Assembly: GCF_029836165.1 (NCBI RefSeq)
Contig: NZ_JAOEBG010000001.1
Span: 434,001 to 498,000, forward strand
Reading direction: 5' to 3'
From: Pseudomonas sp. GD04091
GTDB taxonomy: Bacteria > Pseudomonadota > Gammaproteobacteria > Pseudomonadales > Pseudomonadaceae
DNA: 64,000 nucleotides
In this document: positions 27,421-36,860 of the stretch, piece after piece
Numbering within the stretch: position 1 is the stretch's first letter
Layout: each line of letters opens with the position of its first letter
Notes under the pieces: model-generated
The model's input: the letters and a program-made list of their open reading frames with translations, nothing else
Told to the model about the DNA's origin: nothing
Database searches by the model: none
Program-made: the position numbers and the translations under genes

Positions 27421-28240
27421 AGCTGACGAACTCCAATGAAAAACCTTGTTTGCGCGCAATGCCGCCAGCCAGCAGCACGCTCTGCTCTTCCTCGATGCTG
27501 GCCAGGCACCAGGTGCCGAGCACCTCGCCGTAGCCGGTGGTCAACGACAACGGCAGCAACTGGCGACCAATGCCGCGCAGCGTCTGCAACTGACCGATTC
27601 CGCCCTTGAACCCGGGGAAGATCGCGCCACGGATGGTGATGCTTTCCTCGCCCAGGCTGACGGCCTGCTGGGCACTTGCACGGCTCAGTCGCTCCTGCCC
27701 GGCCCAGCGAAAGCGCGTCTGCCGGCGCAACTGGTCGAAGGCCGCGGTGTCGAGGTTGAAGTAGTAGGGCGTGGCCCCGACCTTCAAGGGTTGCAGCACC
27801 AGCAGGTGCGGGAACGGCTTGACCGCTTCGGCGGCCGGCGTGGTCATGGGCGCGAAGCCCAGCGTCGACAGCACGCCATCGACGGTCGAGCGCACCTCCC
27901 CCGCCACCCGGCGTATCGCCGTCCCGGCCTTGACCACATGCCCGGCGAAGGCATCGATGCGCTCACGCACCTGGCGTACCACGCCAAGCGCCTGGTCATA
28001 TCTGGCCAGTACCTTGGACACTTGCGCCTGAGCCGTGGCAATCGCCCGCATCGTGCGCTGCAACCTGGCGCCGATGACCGGCCCGACCACCGGCAGCCCT
28101 TCCAGCTCGGCGACCGCACCCCGCACATGGTCGATCGCCTCGTTCACTGGATCGAGCATGGCGTCGGCACGCCGACGCCCTGCCTCTCCCGCCTTGACCA
28201 GGGCCTGCAGCGTGGCTTGCAGCTGCTCCAGATAGGTCAT
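27395..28240 (-). CDS. tail protein U (P2 gpU-like) with N-terminal extension
   Basis: 281 residues. The last 130 residues are the gpU domain (YYFNLDTAAFDQLRRQTRFRW, split; then GAIFPGFKGGIGQLQTLRG and the GTWCLASIEEEQS strand). In P2-like tails gpU caps or ends the tube. The first 145 residues are a helical Ala/Arg-rich extension not found in phage P2 gpU. GGAGG lies just before ATG. Confidence 0.85.
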   Translation of the reverse strand: MTYLEQLQATLQALVKAGEAGRRRADAMLDPVNEAIDHVRGAVAELEGLPVVGPVIGARLQRTMRAIATAQAQVSKVLARYDQALGVVRQVRERIDAFAGHVVKAGTAIRRVAGEVRSTVDGVLSTLGFAPMTTPAAEAVKPFPHLLVLQPLKVGATPYYFNLDTAAFDQLRRQTRFRWAGQERLSRASAQQAVSLGEESITIRGAIFPGFKGGIGQLQTLRGIGRQLLPLSLTTGYGEVLGTWCLASIEEEQSVLLAGGIARKQGFSLEFVSYGQDLQNV

Positions 28241-28252
28241 GGTTCCTCCTGT

Positions 28253-30472
28253 TCAGAATGCATTGGGGTGGTCGGCCAGCTGTGCGTTGTAGGCCTGCCT
28301 CTGCAGGTCCTGCATCACGCGCCGGACCGATTCCTCGAGTTGCTGGGCGAGCTGGTTGGGCGCATCCACGCTGCCCTGCACGGTGATGGGCATGTTCGCG
28401 GTGAAGGTGAACTGCTGGGTGGTCGGTTGCGCGGGCATGCCTCGATTCGCCGGAGGCTGCATGGCCTCCGGCAGCGTCACCGGCGCAGGCGGCACATTCG
28501 CCAGCGTAATCGCCCCGAACTCCGCGGCGCGCTCGGAGAAGTACTTGCTCACCGGTGTGGCGGCCGGCGTACCTGCCCCAAACACTGTCCGTGGCGCCGT
28601 GCCTCCAATGGCGGGCACTTCGACGGCTGCCCGCGGCGCCGGCACAAAGCTGGACACGGTTGACAAGCGCTGTCTGGCGATCCGTTCGCCAACCTGCTCA
28701 TCGAGCACTTCACGTTTCGGCACGAGTGTCACCTCGCGTGGATCACGCAGGGAGACCGACGGGCCAAGCAGTCCATTTGCCCGCGAGAGCGGCTCAAACT
28801 CGGCGGCGCGCTCGACAAAGTATTTGCCTGCCGACGCCACAGGAGGCGTGCCCGGCGCAAGTGCCAGCGGCCCCGTGGCAATACCTCCAGCAGATGTATT
28901 GATGGGCTTTCCAGGCCCAGGCGAAGCATCCGACGATGTTGACGAAAGCGGCCTGATGCTCCGGCTGCCCTCCGACTCGTCGATGAGCCCGCGTGCCGGC
29001 ATGCGGCCATCCTGATGCGTGTCACGCTGGGCGATCGATGCTCCAGGCTTGTCACTGAAGAGCGTCTTGCCGACCCATCCCCCAACCACACCACCCACCT
29101 TGTCACCGACCGCGTTGCCTATCAGCATCGCGACCGGCGGCCCGACGATGCCGCTGAGGAACAAGCCCCCCAACGCGGTGCCTACCGCGCCGCCTATCGC
29201 ACCGCCATAGCCTGCCCCCTTTTCCTCGGGCGTCTTGGCGGTGGCATAGGTGTAGGCCGCCTTCACTCCAGCCTCTACCCACGGCAGCTTGCCGGGTGCC
29301 TTGAAGGCCTCCTTCAGCCTGGCCAGGCGCCCCGCAGAAGGATTGATGCCAGTGGGCGCCGGTCCGGCGTCCGCGCCCAGTGGAAAAGGCTCGTCCAGCG
29401 CCAGGCTGCCTTTGCCACGCCCCAGGCGACGCAGCCGGTCTCGGTGCCTGAAGGCGGCCGCCCCCGCGCCTATCCCCGCGGCACCAGCCAAGGTGCCCCA
29501 CAAGGTGGTCGCCGGCGATGGCGAACTGGCCATCGTCGGTGCCGACTGCCCGCTGCCGGCATCAGGTTGTGGCGCGTTGCCAGACGTGGCCATCAGCCCC
29601 TTGCCCAACGCACCGCCGACCTTGTCGCCGGCAAAGCCCAGCATCATCGAGGCGGCAGGGGCTCCCACCTTGAGGCTCCTACCCAGCATGGCGCCCGTCA
29701 CGGTACCGATGAAACCACCTGCGGCGCCCCCCACGCCCTCGCCTTTCTGCTCCGGGGTGGAGGCGGTGGTCGCCGTGAAGGCAAGCTTCATCAACGCATC
29801 CAGCCCTGCCATGCCACCCGCCGATTTGCCGGCCTGCAGCGCCTGCGCCCACCGCCCCGGCTCCGCAGGCCTTGGCACCGGCGCCGGTGTCGCATCCGCG
29901 CCGAGTGGATAATCGTCCCTACCCAGGGCGCGATCATCGTTACCAATGACCAGCGCCGGCAGGTACACGGTGCCAGGGCTGGCGGATGCGCTGATCCGGG
30001 CTCCGTCAGGATGCCCCTCGCTGTCAGTCGAACCGCCCGTGCCGCTTCGCGTTCTGCCGATCATCGCAGGTACCTGGGCGGCGCCCTTCGCCGCCAGGTA
30101 ACCGCCGCCCGCGATCAGGATCGATGCCCCCGCATCGCGTACCGCCTGGCCGACCTCGGGTACCAATCCAGGTTCCGAGGGGGCCTTCCAGGCATTCAGG
30201 GCCCGAGCCAGAAGACCGTTTTGTTGCTCAAGCAGTCCGACCTGCCGTTGCTGCGCTTGCAAGGACTCGGGCTGCTCGTCCTTCTCCCGTACCGCCTCCG
30301 TTTCCTGCGCAGGCGCCCCCTCACTGTCTACCCCACCAGGGTCGGGCGACCGCTGGGTGATACCCAGCATCCTCGCGGGCACCGTGCTGCCACGCAGCCC
30401 CTCGAACGGGCCTGCGAGTGCTGGGACAGTGGCACCGGGAGCGCCAGGCGCCACCGTTGATCTGTTCGCCAT
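28253..30472 (-). CDS. R-type tail tape-measure protein
   Basis: 739 residues, assigned by its place between the E/E' chaperone and gpU and by its composition. Two related blocks are visible: about residues 187-293 and 361-472, each with PLGAD, then a T(x)P-E-Q/E-K-G motif, then a Gly/Ala-rich membrane-like stretch ending GDKVGG. KYFxERAAEF also occurs twice (about 550 and 643). The C-terminus (ITVQGSVDAPNQLAQQLEE) resembles the end of other P2-like tape measures. Tape length sets tail length; about 1.5 angstrom per residue suggests roughly 110 nm. Confidence 0.85.
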   Translation of the reverse strand: MANRSTVAPGAPGATVPALAGPFEGLRGSTVPARMLGITQRSPDPGGVDSEGAPAQETEAVREKDEQPESLQAQQRQVGLLEQQNGLLARALNAWKAPSEPGLVPEVGQAVRDAGASILIAGGGYLAAKGAAQVPAMIGRTRSGTGGSTDSEGHPDGARISASASPGTVYLPALVIGNDDRALGRDDYPLGADATPAPVPRPAEPGRWAQALQAGKSAGGMAGLDALMKLAFTATTASTPEQKGEGVGGAAGGFIGTVTGAMLGRSLKVGAPAASMMLGFAGDKVGGALGKGLMATSGNAPQPDAGSGQSAPTMASSPSPATTLWGTLAGAAGIGAGAAAFRHRDRLRRLGRGKGSLALDEPFPLGADAGPAPTGINPSAGRLARLKEAFKAPGKLPWVEAGVKAAYTYATAKTPEEKGAGYGGAIGGAVGTALGGLFLSGIVGPPVAMLIGNAVGDKVGGVVGGWVGKTLFSDKPGASIAQRDTHQDGRMPARGLIDESEGSRSIRPLSSTSSDASPGPGKPINTSAGGIATGPLALAPGTPPVASAGKYFVERAAEFEPLSRANGLLGPSVSLRDPREVTLVPKREVLDEQVGERIARQRLSTVSSFVPAPRAAVEVPAIGGTAPRTVFGAGTPAATPVSKYFSERAAEFGAITLANVPPAPVTLPEAMQPPANRGMPAQPTTQQFTFTANMPITVQGSVDAPNQLAQQLEESVRRVMQDLQRQAYNAQLADHPNAF

Positions 30473-30485
30473 CCGCGTCTCCCTT

Positions 30486-30900
30486 TCAATCCGTCAGCCA
30501 CCAGACCATGTCGCTGAACGACATGGTCATGATCTCGCTGGCGGAGAAATTCAACTCCCTGGCCAGCCGCCTGGCGGCGGCCTTCTGCCGGGCTGGGTCA
30601 AAGCTCGTCGTCCTGCACCAGGCGAAAGTAGCCGGCTTGCAGGCGGCTGTAGTCCTTCAGGGCCAGCCCTTCAAGGTCCTTGACACCGACTTGGGCGAGG
30701 GAAGCGAACAGGTTCAGCTCGCGCTGCTCGTCATCGCTGGCGGCGCCGGCCTGGGCGTTGCGGATATCACGCACCGTGGGGGCGCGCAGCGACAGGCTGT
30801 CGACCTGTACGCCATTGGCTTCGCTGGGACGCGACAGGCGCACGGTCACGCGTTCGGCATCGACCGTCAGCCATTGCGGCATCATTTTCGCTTGAGCCAT
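30486..30900 (-). CDS. R-type tail assembly chaperone gpE with frameshift extension E'
   Basis: gpE alone is 30598-30900 (100 residues, MAQAKMMPQWLTVDAERV). It ends with CTT TGA C, the core of the +1 frameshift site of prfB. After a +1 slip the frame continues GAC CCA ... to a TGA at 30486-30488, adding 37 residues (DPARQKAAARRLA ... MVWWLTD) that resemble the P2 GpE extension. In P2 the same E/E' pair is made by a -1 slip. The chaperone acts on the tape-measure protein, encoded next. Confidence 0.8.
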
Positions 30901-30912
30901 CGAGCATTCTCC

Positions 30913-31422
30913 TTAAAGGCCAAGGGCGGCGCGTTGCGCAGCCAGCTGGTCGACCCCATCGATCACCCGCTTCATGCCCAGGGCGTCGATCTCGTAGACC
31001 AGTCGGCCATCGACCTCGAGCTTGTAGTAGGTGACGGCGACGCTGTGCTTGATCTCGGCCTTGTCACCGGACTTCCAGTCGCCCATGTCGATCTCCTTCA
31101 GCGAGCCACGCAGGGTGACGATCACCGGCTTGATCTGGCCCTTGAGGCCTTTGAACGCGCCGCGGAAGGTACCGTTGAAGGCGGTGCCGTCGGCCAGGCC
31201 GAAGAACTTCAGCGCCTCGCGGCGCACGCCGCTGGTGGTGAAGGCGGCTTCCTGTTTCTCCATGCCCTGGTCCATCTCGACCGGCATGTCCATGCCGCCG
31301 GGACGGTGCTCCTCCATCTTCAGGGTGAGCTTGGGCAGGGTCAGGCTGGGCACGTCGCCCTGGAAGCTGACGCCATCGACGAACAGGTTCAGGTTGGCCA
31401 GTGTTTCGGGAATCATTGCCAT
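30913..31422 (-). CDS. R-type major tail tube protein (FII)
   Basis: A 169-residue tube protein of the P2 gpFII family. MAMIPETLANLNLFVDG is the typical N-terminus, and PKLTLKMEEHRPGGMDMPVE (split) is the conserved loop. Hexamers stack around the tape measure to form the inner tube driven through the target envelope. AAGGAG precedes ATG 31422. Confidence 0.95.
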   Translation of the reverse strand: MAMIPETLANLNLFVDGVSFQGDVPSLTLPKLTLKMEEHRPGGMDMPVEMDQGMEKQEAAFTTSGVRREALKFFGLADGTAFNGTFRGAFKGLKGQIKPVIVTLRGSLKEIDMGDWKSGDKAEIKHSVAVTYYKLEVDGRLVYEIDALGMKRVIDGVDQLAAQRAALGL

Positions 31423-31435
31423 GCAGGTGCGCTCC

Positions 31436-32602
31436 TTAAGCGGCGGAATCGAGGACTTCGGTCAGCCACTGGTTGGTGACTTCGACGCGGAAATTGGGGT
31501 TCTCGGCAGGCGGCACATCGGTGAAGCGGATGTTCCAGTACACCTTGCCCTGCTCGAGTTGGCTGGCGGTGTTCAGCTCCGGGTCGGCATAGACCTCGAA
31601 GTTGATGATCGCGCCCTGGTTCTTCAGGTCGCGCATGAAGGCCTGCAGGCCCTCGGTGACGTCCTTGACGTAGGTGGCGGTGATGGAGCGGTCCACGGCC
31701 CACTTGTGGCCATAGAGGATCGCGTCCATGACGATGTCCAGGGTCCGCACGCGGGTGACGAAGGCCCATTTCGGGTCGCTCGACAAGGTGCGGTTGCCCC
31801 ACAAGCGGAAGCCGTCGTCGCGGATGATGGTGGCGATGTTGGCGTTGTTCAGCAGGTTGGCGCGGCAGCTGTCGTCGCCATCGAGGAACTCCACCGCCCG
31901 GGTGGTACCGGTGATGCCGACGAACTCCTTGTTCGAAGGCGACGCCCAGAAGCCGTACTCGCGGTCGGTCCAGGCGAACAGGCCAGCGACCCAGGCCGAG
32001 CCCGGCGCATCGACGGTGGCCTCTTCGCCGTTGTCCCAGTAACGCACGCCCGGGTCGACCAGGAACGCGCGCTTGGCGCCGAAGTGCTTGGCATAGGCGA
32101 TGGCCGCTTCATCGGTGGTGTTGGGGCCGTCGATGATGGCGATGGCGCGCAGCTTGTCGGCCAGGGCCACCAGCGCGGTGCCGACCGCCTGGGTGGCGCT
32201 GTGCTTGGGGGTGACCAGCAGGCGTGGCTGGGCGTTGAAACGGCTCTTGCCGTCGAGCAGCGCCTGCAGGCCGGTGCGCTTGCCGTCGGCCAGCACGTTG
32301 CCGATGATCGCCGAGGTCTGCTCGGCGGCGTCCTCGAGCTTGGCCACGCCGCAGGCGACGATGACCGCCTTGGCGCGGCTGTAGATGGCACGGCAGGCCT
32401 TGGTGATCGCCGCGTCCTGGCCAAACGCCGCGACCGCTTCGCGCTCGCTGGTGATCAGCACCAGGTCGTTGGCCTTGGCGGTGACACCCGGGCCTTCGGT
32501 GAAGGTATCGACCAAGCCGATGATCGAGGACGACGGCAGCGCGATGCTGCGGGCGCCGGTGTCGACATTGGTCACGGTGACGCCGTGGAAAAATCCGCTC
32601 AT
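31436..32602 (-). CDS. R-type contractile tail sheath protein (FI)
   Basis: A 388-residue sheath subunit of the P2 gpFI family. The N-terminus MSGFFHGVTVTNVDTGAR and the conserved C-terminal region with DRSITATYVKDVTEG and VNQWLTEVL-like sequence are present. Sheath contraction powers membrane puncture, so this gene defines the R-type module. ATG 32602 follows CTGGAG; the 14 upstream codons in frame belong to the hairpin region. Confidence 0.96.
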   Translation of the reverse strand: MSGFFHGVTVTNVDTGARSIALPSSSIIGLVDTFTEGPGVTAKANDLVLITSEREAVAAFGQDAAITKACRAIYSRAKAVIVACGVAKLEDAAEQTSAIIGNVLADGKRTGLQALLDGKSRFNAQPRLLVTPKHSATQAVGTALVALADKLRAIAIIDGPNTTDEAAIAYAKHFGAKRAFLVDPGVRYWDNGEEATVDAPGSAWVAGLFAWTDREYGFWASPSNKEFVGITGTTRAVEFLDGDDSCRANLLNNANIATIIRDDGFRLWGNRTLSSDPKWAFVTRVRTLDIVMDAILYGHKWAVDRSITATYVKDVTEGLQAFMRDLKNQGAIINFEVYADPELNTASQLEQGKVYWNIRFTDVPPAENPNFRVEVTNQWLTEVLDSAA

Positions 32603-32615
32603 GTAAATCTCCAGA

Positions 32616-32641
32616 TACGAAAAGGCCCCGCAGAGCGAGGC
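32616..32641 (-). terminator. terminator-like hairpin before the sheath gene
   Basis: On the minus strand GGCCTCGC and GCGGGGCC form an 8-bp stem with one G-U pair, followed by TTTTC, then the sheath ribosome site. It lies just after the fibre-assembly gene. Confidence 0.55.
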
Positions 32642-32684
32642 CATTGATACAGCGGTTAAGAAAACGCCCCGTCAGTGCGAGGCG

Positions 32685-33116
32685 TCATGGAATGATGCTG
32701 GCCATCAAGGCTGGCGTCGGCGGCCGGTGCTCAGCCGACGGGAAGTCGCTACCCTGGGGCCAGTTCCGCAAAGCCCGACGATATGCCTGCAGTTCTATGT
32801 ACTGATCGGTAGTCAGCGTGGTCACCACGCCTTCCTCCAACTCGTCACGGTGTCGCGATACAACACCATCCGTGGCGGCTAGCCGCTCATCACGCCACTG
32901 TCGTTCAATAGTGCCCAGCACTCCAAGATCTGGAGGGGGCGGATCAGTCAGAATAGGAAAGCCGTTCTTATCCGAAATAATCCGACGACCACCACTTTGT
33001 CCCGCCAGCAATGTCTGATGTATTTCGTCGCTCACTTTACGAGCGTCGGATGGAATGAAACTGTTGACGTGATCGTCATAGAAAAATCCAGTCGCCGGGC
33101 TGAATAACGTTGTCAT
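32685..33116 (-). CDS. tail fibre assembly chaperone for the R fibre
   Basis: 143 residues, starting MTTLFSPATGFFYDDHVNSFIP, which resembles Pseudomonas tail-fibre assembly proteins that begin with a structural mimic of fibre ends. The middle (RQWRDERLAATDGVVSRHRDELE) is the usual helical pair. Its ATG overlaps the fibre stop codon (ATGA), as expected for a fibre and its cognate chaperone. Confidence 0.8.
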   Translation of the reverse strand: MTTLFSPATGFFYDDHVNSFIPSDARKVSDEIHQTLLAGQSGGRRIISDKNGFPILTDPPPPDLGVLGTIERQWRDERLAATDGVVSRHRDELEEGVVTTLTTDQYIELQAYRRALRNWPQGSDFPSAEHRPPTPALMASIIP

Positions 33117-35053
33117 ACACGACCTCTCACTTTCCAAAAGAACGACGACGACCCTACAAATAAGTTACGCACCGTAATACTGCCCGGCGTACTGTTTCTG
33201 GCTTGAAGAACGGGGGCGACTCCGACGTTTTCCCCGCCGCTGAAGTTCGCAAATGTAAGTTCTATACAGGTTGGTACCGCCAGCATTGCTACGGGAAGCG
33301 TGATCACCGTATCCGAACCCGAGGGCGCTCCGACGTATACCCCCCACTGCTCAATTGCTCCGCTTGGAAGCTTCTGATACCCAACGGTACCATTGAGCGA
33401 GGCCCCAAAGCCGGAGCTTGAACCAAGCAAGGCGCTCCCACCAACCAACATCCAACCGCCGAGAGTGGCGATTACCTCAAGCGAATCAGTGATACCGATG
33501 GACACTGTGCCTATCAAGCCCGAACCCACTACCTGAATGGCACCCGTTCCAAAGTTCATAAACCTGATCTTGGAGCCAACAGCAAAGGATGAAATAGACG
33601 GTAGAGTAATCGTGTAGCCTCCGCCCGTGAGGCTGAGCACTTTTCCTGAATCAGTCGGGACCACTGTATAGGCGCCGCTGACGCCCTTCTGACCACTGTA
33701 ATTTCCAATCTCCCGCTGCACAAACTCAGTCGTCGCCAGACACTGGGTGTTATCGAATTGCGGGCGAGTGGTAAAGCTGCCCTCTTTCATAACTTGCGAA
33801 TAGCGCAACATGATGCTGCCGCCGACCAGACGCCACTGCCCAGCTAACTTGATGAACTCCGCCGAATCACCCAGCCCCAGTACAATCGGGCCGGCAAAAC
33901 CGGTCGAGGTGTAGACGATATCGCCGCCCGCCGCCGCTGCGACCGTTACTGCACCAGTGCCGGCGCTGACGACCGCGATCGTGGCACCCTGGGCAACGCC
34001 CATCGTAGACGGCAGCGTTACTGTGATGGGCGCAATGCTTGAGGCACTGATCAGACCACCGATGTTGACGGCCGTCAGTGCTGTGCTGGTTGCTACCGAC
34101 CCAAAGCTCGAATATTCGAGCCCCATACGCTTCGCGAAATCAGTAGTGACCAAACGTTTACCGCTGTCGAACTGGTCCGGAGTGGGAGCGGTCGGAGTGC
34201 CCGCGAAGGCCGGAGACAGCAGACGGGCAAAGCCGTCGGTAATGTCACGGAACATCAGCGCGGTTGAGCCCAAGATGATCGGGCCGTCAGTGATCAATTG
34301 CCAGATAGTGTCAGCCAGGGTCGCCCCCTGCTCCACGGCTACAACTATGCCCGGAGTAACCTTCGCACTGCTGTCTGCATCCGACGTACGCGACCAGGCG
34401 CCGATAGCAGCCGCATACAGCCCGTTATCCTTGGGCACCGCCTGGCTCTTCACAAGTACCCGATCACCTGATACCAGTTGTATACCGTCGATAGCCTGTA
34501 AACCTGCCAGAGCGATGTTGACCGAGGTTGCCACCCGGACAGACTGCTTGCTATCCAGCTTGTTGATTTCCTCGCTGATGCGGCTATCGACATAATCCCG
34601 AGTAGCAAGGACCACCGACGGATCGATCTTCAGCTGCACGTTGCTGGCGCTGCTGACGATCAGGTTCATGCGCACTACCTGGGTACGCCCCGAACCCTGG
34701 CTGAGCAATGGCTTGTAGGTCGGGGCGCAGTTGGCCACGGCGACCATGTCGCCATCGGCATCGTACAGCGCGATCTCGCGGATCCACTTGCCACCGACAT
34801 CCGCCGGGATGACCTGCTCGGCGACGATGATCGCGCTGTTCTTGTCATCCACCTTCAGTTGGTTCAACGGCGCCCGGCGCCATTCGTTGATCAGGCTGGT
34901 CTGGGTGGCGTTGGGCATGGGATCGACGCCGTTGGCATCGCCCACCCCCATCTGGGTGATTTTCCACGGGATGCCCAAGGCATCCGCGTTGGCCTGTTTC
35001 GCCGCGCCCACGTTGGTGAGGATGGCGTAGAACTGGGAATTCTGGTCAACCAT
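33113..35053 (-). CDS. R-type tail fibre (P2 gpH-like)
   Basis: A 646-residue receptor-binding fibre. The N-terminal anchor (MVDQNSQFYAILTNVG ... WKITQMGVGDANG) is the P2 H/R-pyocin baseplate-attachment domain. The rest is Thr/Val/Gly-rich beta structure with repeated LPxxxGVxxGATI-like strands and a distinct C-terminal tip that should decide killing range. From about residue 250 the base composition is less GC-rich than in its neighbours, suggesting recent exchange of the tip. It overlaps gpI by 8 bases. Confidence 0.92.
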   Translation of the reverse strand: MVDQNSQFYAILTNVGAAKQANADALGIPWKITQMGVGDANGVDPMPNATQTSLINEWRRAPLNQLKVDDKNSAIIVAEQVIPADVGGKWIREIALYDADGDMVAVANCAPTYKPLLSQGSGRTQVVRMNLIVSSASNVQLKIDPSVVLATRDYVDSRISEEINKLDSKQSVRVATSVNIALAGLQAIDGIQLVSGDRVLVKSQAVPKDNGLYAAAIGAWSRTSDADSSAKVTPGIVVAVEQGATLADTIWQLITDGPIILGSTALMFRDITDGFARLLSPAFAGTPTAPTPDQFDSGKRLVTTDFAKRMGLEYSSFGSVATSTALTAVNIGGLISASSIAPITVTLPSTMGVAQGATIAVVSAGTGAVTVAAAAGGDIVYTSTGFAGPIVLGLGDSAEFIKLAGQWRLVGGSIMLRYSQVMKEGSFTTRPQFDNTQCLATTEFVQREIGNYSGQKGVSGAYTVVPTDSGKVLSLTGGGYTITLPSISSFAVGSKIRFMNFGTGAIQVVGSGLIGTVSIGITDSLEVIATLGGWMLVGGSALLGSSSGFGASLNGTVGYQKLPSGAIEQWGVYVGAPSGSDTVITLPVAMLAVPTCIELTFANFSGGENVGVAPVLQARNSTPGSITVRNLFVGSSSFFWKVRGRV

Positions 35054-35654
35054 GTGCAATGTCCAAGGTATCGATTGTATGTTCCCGGCCGCCGCGACCG
35101 ATTGCGCCGTTGACGACCACGTCAGCAGGCGCCGGTGGATAGACGTCGAGCTCGTCGCCGTCCTGCAGCGCACAGCCGAAATGAAGAGCGCCACGGCTTT
35201 CGAGGCTGATGGCAAGCCCCGTCATGTGGCGGCTGACCGGCCGGGCGTCGTCGATCAGCGACGACAGTTCGTTGTAGGTTTGCTCGCTGATGCCGGTATC
35301 GGTCACCCCCACTTTCAGGGCGAACGTCCCCGGCACCCCGGCGGGCTCGGTCTGCCACCACTCCTGCACCTCGATCAGGTAGCCGAACGGCTCGACCACC
35401 CGCCTGAGGGCGCCGAGGGTGCCCTTGTGGGCATGGACGAAGAACGCCGAGCGGATCACCGAGCGCTTGATCGCCTCGCCCCAGCTGTCGTCCCAGCGGT
35501 CCACCGACCAGGCCCAGGCCAGCTGGTAGAGCAGGTGCGTCGGGCAAGTGTCGGGGTTGTAGAGGGTGCGCAGGGTAGCCTTGAGGTCTTCGTCGGCGGC
35601 CACCTCGATGGCCCGCTCCAGCGGCGTGCGGTTGAGCGGCAGGAGGCTGTGCAT
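35046..35654 (-). CDS. baseplate wedge protein gpI
   Basis: A 202-residue P2 gpI-family protein that joins baseplate wedge to fibre. The block HLLYQLAWAWSVDRWDDSWGE (split, about 40-60) and RAFFVHAHKGTLGALRR-like sequence are typical. It is placed between gpJ and the fibre, as in P2. Confidence 0.93.
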   Translation of the reverse strand: MHSLLPLNRTPLERAIEVAADEDLKATLRTLYNPDTCPTHLLYQLAWAWSVDRWDDSWGEAIKRSVIRSAFFVHAHKGTLGALRRVVEPFGYLIEVQEWWQTEPAGVPGTFALKVGVTDTGISEQTYNELSSLIDDARPVSRHMTGLAISLESRGALHFGCALQDGDELDVYPPAPADVVVNGAIGRGGREHTIDTLDIAHG

Positions 35655-35655
35655 G

Positions 35656-36537
35656 TCAGCCCCCCCGCCGCAGGTCGATGCCAGTGCACCAGGCCGCCTG
35701 CGCCTTGCTGGGACGGATGTCGCTCCAGCCGATCAACTCGACGCGGCTCACGCCGTCGATGTGCAACTGCGCGTCGATCCCCGAACGGGCGACCTCGACG
35801 CCCAGCCGTCGGCGCGGATTGATCCAGGCCTGAAGACGACGCCGGCACTCGGACAGGATCGCTTCGAACTCCGGGCCGTTGTCAGCCATGTGCAGTACCG
35901 CCTCGACCTGGTAGGGCAGCACTTGGGCGCTGCGCACGTTGACCCGGTCGGCGACCGGGCGGATGTCGTCGTCGTCGAGGTAGGCGCTGACCTGCGCCAG
36001 CAGTTCGGGACTGGCCACGCCATCGCCGTCCAGGCTCAGCACGGTGACGTCCACCACGGCCGGCGACGGGCTTTCGGCGGTCGCGTCGGCGACCCGTCCC
36101 GAAGCGTTGCGGGCATGGAGGATGTAGCTGTTGCGCGGGCCGGCGGTGGTCAGGCCTTCGTAGACCAGCTGCACTCGCTCGCGCAGCGCGTCGTCGGATT
36201 CGAGCACGGCCTCGGTCGGCGGCGTCGTGCCAGGGTCCGCGGCCTGGATCACCAGGCGTTGCAGGCTGACATTGGCCGCCAGCTGGTCGAGGTCGCTGCC
36301 CCGGGCATAGGCCAGCAGCAGCGCCTTGGCCGCGTCGTTGATCCGTGCCCGGTTGAGCAGCTTGCGGTAGGCACCGACCTCGATCAGCTTGGTGACCGGG
36401 TCGCTTTCGAGGTTGGCGCTCCAGTTGTCGCCAAGCTGGGCGCGGAAGCTGGCCAGGTCCTCCTGGTACAGCACCTCGAAATCGAGGTCTTCGAGCAGTT
36501 GCGGGGCAGGCAGTTTCGACAGGTCGACCTGGCTCAT
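35656..36537 (-). CDS. baseplate wedge protein gpJ (P2 type)
   Basis: A 293-residue baseplate J-like protein. MSQVDLSKLPAPQLLEDLDF is the conserved N-terminus, and PRNSYILHARNASGRVADA lies in the middle. It forms the long wedge component. ATG 36537 overlaps gpW by 4 bases (ATGA); 116 more upstream codons in frame are only the shadow of gpW. Confidence 0.94.
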   Translation of the reverse strand: MSQVDLSKLPAPQLLEDLDFEVLYQEDLASFRAQLGDNWSANLESDPVTKLIEVGAYRKLLNRARINDAAKALLLAYARGSDLDQLAANVSLQRLVIQAADPGTTPPTEAVLESDDALRERVQLVYEGLTTAGPRNSYILHARNASGRVADATAESPSPAVVDVTVLSLDGDGVASPELLAQVSAYLDDDDIRPVADRVNVRSAQVLPYQVEAVLHMADNGPEFEAILSECRRRLQAWINPRRRLGVEVARSGIDAQLHIDGVSRVELIGWSDIRPSKAQAAWCTGIDLRRGG

Positions 36538-36860
36538 ACGGTCACCTCCACCAGCGCGTCGTCGTCCAGGTAGCGGCCACTCAAGGCCAGGCTGACCTGG
36601 CCGTCGAGCACCGCCACGACCTTGACCCGTTCCAGTTTCAGCCGCGGCTCCCAGCGCCCGAGGGCGCGAGCCACCTCGGCCTGCACCGCGCTTTTCCAAC
36701 CTTCGTTGACCGGCAGGTCGACGTAGCGGCGCAGTTGGCTGCCGTATTCCGGGCGCATGCGCCGGCTGCCCAGGGGGGTGGTGAGGATGTCCTCGATGGA
36801 TTGACGCAGGTGGGCGACGCCCGACAAGGGCTGGCCGTTGCGGCGGTCCATGCCGATCAT
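36534..36860 (-). CDS. baseplate wedge protein gpW (gp25-like)
   Basis: A 108-residue P2 gpW/T4 gp25-like protein. MIGMDRRNGQPLSGVAHLRQ and the lysozyme-inhibitor-like core TTPLGSRRMRPEYGSQL (which carries the conserved EPR-like loop) identify it. Its ATG overlaps the stop of a 15-codon leader frame. Unlike P2 and R-pyocins, it does not directly follow gpV: a fibre cassette lies between. Confidence 0.93.
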   Translation of the reverse strand: MIGMDRRNGQPLSGVAHLRQSIEDILTTPLGSRRMRPEYGSQLRRYVDLPVNEGWKSAVQAEVARALGRWEPRLKLERVKVVAVLDGQVSLALSGRYLDDDALVEVTV

